Shown here: piece by piece, positions 1 to 6,158 of the stretch
How the letters are laid out: the number at the start of each line of letters is the position of its first letter
How positions within the stretch are numbered: position 1 is the stretch's first letter
DNA from: Chloroflexota bacterium
GTDB taxonomy: Bacteria; Chloroflexota; Dormibacteria; CF-121
Length of the DNA stretch: 10,985 bases
Direction: 5' to 3'
Assembly (NCBI GenBank): GCA_005880605.1
Contig: VBIS01000064.1
Location: forward strand, 1 to 10,985
Position numbers and translations under genes: made by a program
Notes under the pieces: model-generated
What the model saw: only the letters and a program-made list of their open reading frames with translations
What the model was told of the DNA's origin: nothing
Databases searched by the model: none

Positions 1-33
1 CCCGGTACTACCTGTCGTACGGCGCCCCCAGGA

Positions 34-297
34 TTATCTGGCCCGGTCAGCGGTCGTGTTGGGAACCTCGTGAGGCAAGCTCGCCCGTAGTTCGACGAAG
101 CGAGCCCGTAATTCTGCCTGACGCAAGGCCGCCGCGGCCCGCGGGAGTCGCTCCGATCGGACGACGCCGAACACGGCATCCCACCCTACTTGCAGGAGCG
201 CTCCCGCATACTCATCGATCGGGACGCCCTCCGCCAAAGCCGCTGCTTCGATGTAATCCTCAAGGGTCGGATCGACGTGCGCGATAAGCTTCGCCAT
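34..297 (-). CDS. Small hypothetical protein, possible ribbon-helix-helix fold
   Basis: An 87-aa protein of unknown function. I chose the ATG at 297 because a GGAG (301-304 on the complement) lies 3 nt upstream; an in-frame ATG at 363 has no ribosome binding site. The N-terminus (AKLIAHVDPTLEDYIEAAAL) reads as a short beta strand followed by two helices, with a VDP-x-LE-x4-E pattern like CopG-type ribbon-helix-helix proteins. The C-terminal half is Arg/Ala/Leu-rich and probably one long helix. No signal peptide or membrane segment is visible. It lies 114 bp downstream of the response regulator on the same strand, so co-transcription is possible, and I see no strong terminator between them. 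No partner toxin is visible in the window. The fold assignment is an inference from a short pattern. Confidence 0.5.
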   Translation of the reverse strand: MAKLIAHVDPTLEDYIEAAALAEGVPIDEYAGALLQVGWDAVFGVVRSERLPRAAAALRQAELRARFVELRASLPHEVPNTTADRAR

Positions 298-411
298 CGG
301 CTCCACAGGTGACTGCCCGCTTCCCTGCTCGCACCATACTCCATCACGGAAGGCAGGCGCCATCGGCGGGATTGCCGAACCTTTTGCGGTTGGGGCTCGC
401 GCCGGCCCGAT

Positions 412-1113
412 TTACTCGGCTACGAAGCGGTAGCCGATGCCCGGGACCGAGTGGATGTAGTGCGGCTTCTCCGAGTCGCGCTCGATCTTCTTCCGCAAGC
501 GGTAGACATGGGCGTCCACGGTGCGGGTCTCGATCTCGACCTCGTAGCCCCAGACTTTGCGCAGGAGCTCGCCGCGGCTCACCACCTGGCCGGCCTGCGA
601 GGCCAGCAGCGATAGGAGGTTGAACTCGGTCAGCGTCAGGGCGACTTCTTTGCCCTCGCGCCAGACCTGGCGGCTGTTCATGTCGATGATGAGGCCTGGG
701 AACTCGAAGCGCGTCTTGGGCAATGCCTGCGCGACCGCCTGCTCGCTTCGGCGCAGGTGTGCACCAACCCGGGCCAAGAGTTCCCGTACCTCAAACGGCT
801 TGGTCAGATAGTCGTCGGCCCCCACCTCGAGCCCTACGACGACGTCGATCGTGTCGTTCTTGGCGGTCAGCATGATGACCGGCACCTGGGTGCCGTCGGC
901 GCGCAACTGGCGGCAGACGTCCATGCCGGACACCCCGGGCAGGTTGAGGTCGAGGATGACGAGGTCCGGCTCGGACTTCTCGATCATCTCCATGCCCTTC
1001 TCGCCGGTGTCGGCCTCGAGCAGAGTCAGGTTCTGACCCACGCATGCCATCCGGACGACCTCCCGGGTCGGGGCGTCGTCCTCGATCATGAGAATTGTCT
1101 TCGGGAACGGCAT
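412..1113 (-). CDS. OmpR/PhoB-family response regulator (receiver + winged helix)
   Basis: A 233-aa DNA-binding response regulator that should be phosphorylated by the adjacent kinase and then act at promoters. The receiver domain spans about residues 5-120: acidic residues E11-D12-D13, phosphoacceptor D55 in VILDLNLPG, T83 in MLTAK and K105 in LTKPF are all present. A winged-helix effector domain covers about 135-231 (LTLTEFNLL, VWGYEVEIETRTVDAHVYRL, VPGIGYRF), typical of the OmpR/PhoB family and of usual length. I chose the ATG at 1113 over an in-frame start at 1203: the receiver begins immediately after it, an AGGA (1123-1126 on the complement) sits 9 nt upstream, and the longer version would extend into the kinase gene. 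The kinase stop lies 11 bp upstream, so the two genes form an operon and are probably translationally coupled. Confidence 0.95.
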   Translation of the reverse strand: MPFPKTILMIEDDAPTREVVRMACVGQNLTLLEADTGEKGMEMIEKSEPDLVILDLNLPGVSGMDVCRQLRADGTQVPVIMLTAKNDTIDVVVGLEVGADDYLTKPFEVRELLARVGAHLRRSEQAVAQALPKTRFEFPGLIIDMNSRQVWREGKEVALTLTEFNLLSLLASQAGQVVSRGELLRKVWGYEVEIETRTVDAHVYRLRKKIERDSEKPHYIHSVPGIGYRFVAE

Positions 1114-1124
1114 TTCGGCGGGTC

Positions 1125-2813
1125 CTACTCCTTCTCCAAAAAGTTCGTCACTTGCAGCATGAATTTCTTCAGTTCGATCGGTTTCGAGATGTAGCCGGAG
1201 CACCCTGCGGCCAGCGCCTGCTCTTCACTCCCCTTCAGCGCGTTGGCTGTCAGGGCGACCACCTTGATACCCGCGGTGGCCGGGTCAGCTTTGAGCTGGC
1301 GAGTGACCGCTAATCCATCAACGCCGGGAAGCTGCATATCCATCAGTATTAGGTCGGGTCGGAGGTGGCGAGCTTTCTCCAGGCCCTCCTGGCCGTTCGA
1401 GGCGGTGTCCACGCTGAAGCCGTTGCCTTCCAGGACCATCCGGGCGAGGTCCAGGTTGGAGGGGTTGTCCTCGACCACGAGCACCCGGTTCCGCTTGCTC
1501 GGCCCGGGCCGAAGCGGGAAGTCGACGGTGAAGACGGTCCCCTTGTCGGCCTCGCTGTCGAACGCGATGGAGCCGCCGTGCAGCTCGACCAGCTTCTTGG
1601 TCAGCGCCAGCCCGAGCCCGGTGCCGGGATACTCCCGACTGCTGGAACTCTGGACCTGGTAGAAGGCGCCGAATATCTTGTGCTGGAGTTCCTTGGGGAT
1701 GCCGATGCCGCTGTCCTGGACGCTGATCCGCAGGACCTCCGCCTGGACGACGGCCCGGAGGCCAACCTTCCCGGTTGGGGGGGTGAACTTGATGGCATTT
1801 GAGAGGAGGTTGTAGAGAACCTGCTTGAACTTGTTCTTGTCCGCAATCAAAAGCGCATCAAGCGGCTCGACGCTCGAGATGATCTCGATGTCCTTCTTCA
1901 TGGCCAGTGAGCGCACAACGTTGAGCACCTCGCGGACGGCGGAGTCGACCCCGAACTCCTCGTAGACGAGGTCCATCCGGCCCGCCTCGACCTTGGTCAG
2001 GTCGAGGACGTCGTTGATCAGCGACAGCAGGTGGCGGCCGCTGTTGTAGATGTTGTCGAGACAATCCCGGCGCTGCTTCTCGGTGATCTTGCCCGCCAGG
2101 TCGTCGCGGAGGAGCTCTGAGAACCCGAGGATGGCGTTGAGTGGGGTGCGCAATTCGTGGGACATGTTGGCCAGGAACTCCGACTTGAGCCGGCTGACCT
2201 CGGCGATCTGGGCGTTGGCGGTCTCGAGGTCCCCGAGGTGTGCCTGGAGCTGCTCGTAAAGTCGCCCGTTCTCGATCGCGATCGCGGCCTGGTTGGTGAT
2301 GACCTTCAGGATGGCGGCGTCGAGCTCGGTGAACGGGTCGACGCGCTGCCGCGAAAGGGTCATCGCACCCACTACCCGCTGGGTCGTCGCCAGCGGCTGA
2401 ACCATGAGCGATCGCGGCGAGCGGCTCTGGTCGAGGATCTTGAATCGCGGGTCGAGGGTGGCGTCGGCAATGTTGAGCGTTTCGAGCTGTTCGACGGCGT
2501 AGCCGAGGATGCCCTCGCCGAGGACGAAGCGGGCGATGTGCGGCACCATGTCGCGGTGCGGGTAGGTAGCGGTGGCGGTCAGCTCGCGGCTGCCCTCGTT
2601 GAGCAGAAAGACGGTGGCCGCCTCGAACTGCACCATCTGGGAAGTCGCCCGCAACATCGCGTCGATGTTGTCGTTGAGCGACAGGGAACCGGTGAAGAGA
2701 CCCCCGAGCCGGTTTAGCAATTGAATCTCGGGGTCGGCGGTCACGTGGGCCACATTATAAGTCATGTTTTTTGACACAACGGCTACTGCTGTTGTGGGCT
2801 TTCGAGACTGCAA
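1125..2813 (-). CDS. Hybrid sensor histidine kinase: GAF, HisKA, HATPase, receiver
   Basis: A 562-aa soluble hybrid kinase with no membrane segment, so the signal is probably cytoplasmic. Domains in order: GAF sensor about 28-188; a short coiled coil about 186-212; HisKA with phosphoacceptor H219 in the H-box SHELRTPLNAILGFSELL; HATPase with N-box N339 (NLLSNAIKFTP), G1 box DSGIGIP (367-373) and G2 box GTGLGLALTKKL; and a C-terminal receiver about 442-558 with E448/D449, phosphoacceptor D492 (LILMDMQLPG), T522 and K544. All catalytic residues look intact. The longest frame begins at a TTG at 2813 with GGAG 7 nt upstream. An ATG at 2765 (residue 17) has no ribosome binding site, and a TATAAT lies inside the N-terminal codons, so the true start could be up to 23 residues later. 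No HPt domain is visible in the window; the receiver may tune the kinase or pass phosphate to the downstream regulator. The gene is divergent from the oxidoreductase across an 81-bp gap. Confidence 0.93.
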   Translation of the reverse strand: MQSRKPTTAVAVVSKNMTYNVAHVTADPEIQLLNRLGGLFTGSLSLNDNIDAMLRATSQMVQFEAATVFLLNEGSRELTATATYPHRDMVPHIARFVLGEGILGYAVEQLETLNIADATLDPRFKILDQSRSPRSLMVQPLATTQRVVGAMTLSRQRVDPFTELDAAILKVITNQAAIAIENGRLYEQLQAHLGDLETANAQIAEVSRLKSEFLANMSHELRTPLNAILGFSELLRDDLAGKITEKQRRDCLDNIYNSGRHLLSLINDVLDLTKVEAGRMDLVYEEFGVDSAVREVLNVVRSLAMKKDIEIISSVEPLDALLIADKNKFKQVLYNLLSNAIKFTPPTGKVGLRAVVQAEVLRISVQDSGIGIPKELQHKIFGAFYQVQSSSSREYPGTGLGLALTKKLVELHGGSIAFDSEADKGTVFTVDFPLRPGPSKRNRVLVVEDNPSNLDLARMVLEGNGFSVDTASNGQEGLEKARHLRPDLILMDMQLPGVDGLAVTRQLKADPATAGIKVVALTANALKGSEEQALAAGCSGYISKPIELKKFMLQVTNFLEKE

Positions 2814-2894
2814 CGTGACGCTCCGTGACTTTCTTTCAGCGCAATCGACCGGGCCATGGCGTACGGAAGCGGGCTAGCAGTAGCATGACGCGAC

Positions 2895-3932
2895 GTGAAG
2901 GCTGTCCGCTTCCACCAGCACGGCGGGCCGGAGGTCCTACGGTACGAAGAGGTGCCGACGCCGGCGCCGGGGCCCGGGGAAGTCCTGATCGGGCTGCGAG
3001 CCGCGGCGCTCAACCACCTCGACCTGTTCGTCCGGACCGGCCAAACCCCTGGCGTCGCTCTCCCTCACATCGGTGGTGCCGACGGCGCCGGGGTGGTGCT
3101 GGCCAACGGGCCGGGCGCGGCGCGCTATTCGGCGGGCACCCGGGTGTTCTTCGACCCCGGCCTCAGTGACGGCGTCTGCGACTACTGTGCCCGGGGCGAG
3201 CACAGCCTCTGCGATCGCTGGGAGATCCTGGGCGAACATCGGGACGGCACCTTTGCCCAGGCGGTGGTCATGCCCGAGATCAACCTCCGGCCGGTCCCCG
3301 GCGACCTCAGCTTCGAGGAGGCCGCCGCCTTCCCGCTGGTCTTTTTGACCGCCTGGCGAATGCTCATGACCAAGGCCCGCGTGACACCGGGCGAGAGCGT
3401 GCTCATCCTGGGCATTGGCGGCGGCGTCGCGCTGGCCGCCTTGCAGATTGCCAAGCACGTGGGGGCCCGAGTCTTCGTTACCTCGGGGAGCGCCGAGAAG
3501 CTGAAGCGCGCCCAGGCGCTGGGCGCCGACGTCCTCATCAATCACCAGGAGACCGATTTTTCGAAGGAGGTCTGGCGCATCACCGAGAAACGCGGCATCG
3601 ACGTGATCATCGATAACGTCGGGGCCGCGACCTGGGACCGGAGCATCCGGGCGCTGGCCAAAGGCGGTCGGTTGGTGATCTGTGGCGCGACCAGCGGGCC
3701 GAAGCCCGATGAGGACCTTCGGCGGCTCTTCGTCAAGCAGGTGACGATCTATGGATCGACCATGGGCACGCGCCACGACTGGGAACAGCTGAACCGGCTG
3801 CTGGCCGCGAAAACCCTGCGTCCGATCGTCGACCGGGTCTTCCCGCTGGAGCAGGCATCGCAGGCGCAGACGCTGATGGAGGGCCAAGGCCAGTTCGGCA
3901 AGATCGTGCTCAGCATCCGCCCGCTGTCTTGA
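2895..3932 (+). CDS. Zinc-ADH-like / quinone-oxidoreductase-like MDR dehydrogenase
   Basis: A 345-aa medium-chain dehydrogenase/reductase, probably a cytoplasmic NAD(P)H-dependent oxidoreductase; the substrate cannot be read from sequence. The GroES-like half is about 1-125 and the Rossmann half about 130-300, with LGIGGGVALAALQIAK (172-187) as the nucleotide loop and TSGSAEKLKRAQALGAD following. It resembles the Zn-ADH-like subgroup with NHLDLFVRTG, PHIGGADGAG, LGEHRDGTFA and GAATWDRS. A structural-zinc lobe is recognisable as D92-x2-C95-x2-C98-x7-C106, with Asp in the usual first Cys position. The catalytic-zinc Cys is replaced by N40 and the usual GHE reads GAD, so a catalytic zinc seems unlikely. 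The start is a GTG at 2895, set by the conserved N-terminus MKAVRFHQHGGPEVL; I see no clear ribosome binding site. Its TGA overlaps the TTG of the next gene. Confidence 0.92.
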   Translation: MKAVRFHQHGGPEVLRYEEVPTPAPGPGEVLIGLRAAALNHLDLFVRTGQTPGVALPHIGGADGAGVVLANGPGAARYSAGTRVFFDPGLSDGVCDYCARGEHSLCDRWEILGEHRDGTFAQAVVMPEINLRPVPGDLSFEEAAAFPLVFLTAWRMLMTKARVTPGESVLILGIGGGVALAALQIAKHVGARVFVTSGSAEKLKRAQALGADVLINHQETDFSKEVWRITEKRGIDVIIDNVGAATWDRSIRALAKGGRLVICGATSGPKPDEDLRRLFVKQVTIYGSTMGTRHDWEQLNRLLAAKTLRPIVDRVFPLEQASQAQTLMEGQGQFGKIVLSIRPLS

Positions 3933-5068
3933 GCCGGCGGGCGCTTGTCACCCTGGTGGCGCTGACCCTCGTCGGATGCGGGCAGCCAACCGCCACGACC
4001 GGACCAACCGCATCCCCGCACCACACGCCGACTGCGACCCCGAAGCCCACCCCACCGCCGACGCCAACGCCCCTCCCCCCACCGCCCAACCTGCCCGGCG
4101 CGGGCGGCATCAACGTAGTGGCAGGCTTTTCCGCCTATAGCTACGCGAGAAGAGCGGGTACCACCACCTCCATGGCGTTTGGACCCGACGGCCGGCTGTA
4201 CGTCGCGACCCAGGGCGGCTCGGTTGAGGTCGTCGCATCGCCCGGCGCCGCCCCGCAGACGTTGGTTTCGGGCCTGCCGATTGCGCTGGGTCTGGCCTTT
4301 CGAGGCAGCGAGCTCATCATTTCCGTCCGAGGCAGTTTGCGCAGCTACCAGCTGAGCAACGGCCGCCTGAGCGGCGGCCACGTCGTGGTTGCCGGCCTGC
4401 CGGTCGGCCGTCATCAGAATGACGCGGTCCTTCCGATGCCGAATGGAGATGTCCTCCTGGGGCTCGGCTCGACCTGCGATGTCTGCAACGAGCCGGACTC
4501 GCGCAACGCTAGCGTCCTGCGCTTTCACTCAGACTGGAGCTTTGCCGGCTTCGCGGTGCGCGGTACCCGAAATCCCTACGGACTTGCACTGCGAGCCAGC
4601 ACGGGCGATGCCTACGTCATGATCAATGGCCAGGATAACCTCGGGGCTCAGCCTGCCGATCACCTGCTGCGGGTGGTTGACGGTGAAGACGCGGGCTGGC
4701 CGCGCTGCTGGCCGGCGTTTCCCGATGGCAGCCTTCACGGCAATTGCGGCGGCGTCGCGCCGCCGGTCGCGGTCTTCACGCCGCATAGCTCGGCAGATGG
4801 CGTCGTCATCTACGACGGCGGCGAGTTCGGTGCTGATTATGCGGACAACGCCTTCGTCACCGAGTGGGGCGCGAACGCCGGCGGCCCGATCGGCCGGCGC
4901 GTGCTGCGGGTCGTTCTCTCAGGGTCGGGCGCGAGCGAGCACGGCCAGGTCAGCGATTTCGCCACCGGGTTCTCGCATCCACTGGCGGTGACGGTTGCGC
5001 CGGACGGCGGCCTGCTCGTAGGCGATTACGGCACCGGGCAGATCGTCGAGATCTTCCGGACCAGCTAG
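3929..5068 (+). CDS. Secreted lipoprotein, glucose/sorbosone dehydrogenase-like beta-propeller
   Basis: A 379-aa lipoprotein likely to act outside the membrane as a PQQ-type sugar or aldose dehydrogenase. Residues 1-17 are a lipoprotein signal (two Arg, hydrophobic core, lipobox LVGC with C17). Residues 18-57 are a Thr/Pro-rich spacer. About 60-376 is a six-bladed-propeller-like domain with repeated FGPDGRLYVAT, MPNGDVLLGLGS and APDGGLLVGDYG strands. H162 (GRHQND) and R214-N215 (GTRNPYGLAL) correspond to conserved active-site positions of the soluble glucose dehydrogenase family. The STCDVCNEPDSRNASVLRF block and DAGWPRCWP match the sorbosone-dehydrogenase-like subgroup. The TTG start at 3929 shares TTGA with the preceding stop and has no independent ribosome binding site, so translational coupling is expected. 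It is the only start giving a complete signal peptide. Whether PQQ is the cofactor and what the substrate is are inferred. Confidence 0.88.
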   Translation: MSRRALVTLVALTLVGCGQPTATTGPTASPHHTPTATPKPTPPPTPTPLPPPPNLPGAGGINVVAGFSAYSYARRAGTTTSMAFGPDGRLYVATQGGSVEVVASPGAAPQTLVSGLPIALGLAFRGSELIISVRGSLRSYQLSNGRLSGGHVVVAGLPVGRHQNDAVLPMPNGDVLLGLGSTCDVCNEPDSRNASVLRFHSDWSFAGFAVRGTRNPYGLALRASTGDAYVMINGQDNLGAQPADHLLRVVDGEDAGWPRCWPAFPDGSLHGNCGGVAPPVAVFTPHSSADGVVIYDGGEFGADYADNAFVTEWGANAGGPIGRRVLRVVLSGSGASEHGQVSDFATGFSHPLAVTVAPDGGLLVGDYGTGQIVEIFRTS

Positions 5069-5116
5069 GCGCCCCCACCCTGCCCTCCCCCAGAGGGGAA
5101 ATTGAAAGAAGGCGCC
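5068..5116. repeat. GC-rich inverted-repeat element, copy A
   Basis: About 49 bp starting at the last base of the lipoprotein stop codon. GGCGCC occurs at both ends (5068-5073 and 5111-5116). Inside, a C-rich tract (5071-5091) meets GAGGGG (5093-5098), giving an internal hairpin CCCTC/GAGGG with a 5-nt loop. A related element with the same layout follows the next gene at 5872-5921. It could act as a terminator (the tail is A-rich rather than T-rich on this strand) or be a dispersed small repeat. The rest of the gap to 5165 shows no convincing promoter. Confidence 0.5.
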
Positions 5117-5165
5117 AACCTAGGGCGTCGCACTACGTATCGGCCTAGTCGATCGCTTCAGACAC

Positions 5166-5873
5166 ATGACGGACTGGCTGGCCCAGGGCGAGGCGAGCGC
5201 CAGCCAGGGCTACCTCACGTCGGAGAACCGCCCGCTACACCGTCCCAGTCGCGAGTGGTACGGGCAGGTGATGCCGGGATCATGGGCGCCGAACATCGAT
5301 GCCGATGGCGTCGATGGCAAGCTCACCGGTATCGTGGCCATCCATCGGCATGACCCCGCGTTCGACGAGAACGTCTTCCTGGCCCAGGTGCAGCGGCTCT
5401 TCTTCGCGGTGCTCGAAGCCTGGACTGCCCTGAAGCCGGCGCTAAGTCAGGGCGTGATGGCCTGCCTGATCTGGGAACAGCAGAAGGCGCAGATCAGTGC
5501 CTATCACGGCAATGGCTGGCGCAACGCACTCGACGGCCTGAGCCTCACCAGCGCCGTAGTGGCCGGCGCGCTGTCGGACAGCGGCTTCGACACGGTGACC
5601 GTTCGCCTCAATGCCAACTCTGCCGACTACGACCTTGATGCTGGCGCTCGGGTCATCAGCGGCGACACGAATCGCTGGGACTGGACCGAAGACTGGATCT
5701 TTCAGCGTCCATCGACGATAACGACCGGTCAGCCGGGGACCATCACATCGCAGACCTGCCCGAACTGTGGCGCATCAGTCACTGTCGACATCACCAGCAT
5801 CTGTCCTTTCTGCGATGCAGCGGTGATCAGCGGGCAGTTCGGGTGGTTGCTGACGCGGATCGATCGGGTCTAG
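5166..5873 (+). CDS. Soluble Tim44-like domain protein with C-terminal zinc ribbon
   Basis: A 235-aa cytoplasmic protein without signal peptide or membrane segment. Residues 1-50 are a non-conserved leader. About 62-182 form a Tim44/MrpL45-like alpha-beta domain (DPAFDENVFLAQVQRLFFAV; FDTVTVRLNANSADYDLD). About 196-233 are a Cys4 ribbon with C198-P-N-C201 and C213-P-F-C216, followed by SGQFGWLL. It is a paralogue of the membrane Tim44 protein at 7030-7941: over the 35-residue ribbon block 18 positions are identical, and 11 of 18 in the FDTVTVR block. It lacks that protein's signal, Gly-rich stretch and membrane helix. Bacterial Tim44-domain proteins are poorly characterised, and a membrane-associated scaffold role is an inference. 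The ATG at 5166 has no clear ribosome binding site. The gene is bracketed by two related repeat elements and ends facing the radC-like gene. Confidence 0.85.
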   Translation: MTDWLAQGEASASQGYLTSENRPLHRPSREWYGQVMPGSWAPNIDADGVDGKLTGIVAIHRHDPAFDENVFLAQVQRLFFAVLEAWTALKPALSQGVMACLIWEQQKAQISAYHGNGWRNALDGLSLTSAVVAGALSDSGFDTVTVRLNANSADYDLDAGARVISGDTNRWDWTEDWIFQRPSTITTGQPGTITSQTCPNCGASVTVDITSICPFCDAAVISGQFGWLLTRIDRV

Positions 5874-5921
5874 CGCGCTCCCCCCTACCCTTCCCCGGAG
5901 GGGGCGGGAAAAATAGGCGCT
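5872..5921. repeat. GC-rich inverted-repeat element, copy B
   Basis: About 50 bp beginning in the stop codon of the soluble Tim44 gene. End arms are AGCGC (5872-5876) and GCGCT (5917-5921). The centre is a C-rich tract with CCCC-GG-AGGGGG (about 5893-5904), then a purine-rich GGGAAAAATA run. Order and spacing parallel copy A: stop codon, GCGC, C-tract, G-tract, A-rich stretch, GGCGC(C/T). No other copy is obvious in the window. It may be a dispersed repeat or a gene-end structure. Confidence 0.45.
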
Positions 5922-5928
5922 GAAAACA

Positions 5929-5960
5929 GAAAACCGACCATCGCTCAGTGGTCGGTTTTC
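5929..5960. terminator. Bidirectional intrinsic terminator
   Basis: A perfect 12-bp inverted repeat, GAAAACCGACCA (5929-5940) and TGGTCGGTTTTC (5949-5960), with the 8-nt loop TCGCTCAG. The stem has a G/C core and an A-tract/T-tract at its base, the classic intrinsic-terminator form. On the plus strand it lies 55 bp after the soluble Tim44 stop. On the minus strand the T-tract continues as TTTTCTGTTTT, a better terminator, and would stop transcripts coming from the radC-like gene or from the intergenic region. Confidence 0.85.
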
Positions 5961-6069
5961 CTGCCCCGTTAGGGCCGTACCCGCCGGCAGGCGAGCGGAT
6001 CCATTCTCTCACCGCCGAGGTCTCTTTGGGCGGCGATCTGCGAATTTGATCGCGCGGCACGCTCCACAG

Positions 6070-6098
6070 TTGTAAGCACCGCTATCACCTTATATACT
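6070..6098 (+). promoter_or_regulatory. Orphan sigma-70-like promoter sequence
   Basis: TTGTAA (6070-6075) and TATACT (6093-6098) are separated by exactly 17 bp, the best-spaced box pair I found in the window. It lies in an AT-rich patch in a gene-free gap. Initiation would fall near 6105, at the left foot of the long hairpin 6106-6158, and transcription would run antisense into the radC-like gene. No plus-strand coding frame follows. It could drive a small RNA or be coincidental. Confidence 0.3.
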
Positions 6099-6105
6099 AG
6101 TAAAG

Positions 6106-6158
6106 GCGCCGCCCTGCCACCGGAGTTCGGATCGTTTCCCTCCGGCAGCAGCCGGCGC
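6106..6158 (-). terminator. Long imperfect hairpin at the radC-like stop, possible terminator
   Basis: Three paired segments nest symmetrically: GCGCCG (6106-6111) with CGGCGC (6153-6158), TGC (6115-6117) with GCA (6148-6150), and CCGGAG (6120-6125) with CTCCGG (6140-6145), around a 14-nt loop. On the minus strand the hairpin starts at the last base of the radC-like stop codon and is followed by only three T residues, so as a terminator it would be weak. On the plus strand it would be the 5' hairpin of any transcript from the promoter-like boxes at 6070-6098. Confidence 0.4.

Noticed and set aside
2771..2776. Perfect TTGACA on the plus strand as a -35 box for the oxidoreductase
   Set aside because: No -10-like hexamer occurs 16-18 bp downstream, and the site is more than 110 bp from the GTG start.
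2937..3887. Minus-strand frame of 316 codons
   Set aside because: Antisense to the oxidoreductase, which has clear family motifs; no recognisable domain in the antisense reading.
3749..4528. Minus-strand frame of 259 codons
   Set aside because: Antisense to the end of the oxidoreductase and the lipoprotein gene; Arg/Gly/Ala-rich with no motif.
5827..6060. Minus-strand frame of 77 codons with a GTG start
   Set aside because: It runs through the perfect terminator hairpin and overlaps the end of the soluble Tim44 gene; the translation is low-complexity and the GGAG is only 1 nt from the start.
5950..6060. T-box-like riboswitch on the minus strand (GAATGGATCCGC before a terminator)
   Set aside because: The string departs from the T-box consensus, and no aminoacyl-tRNA synthetase or other regulated gene follows on that strand.
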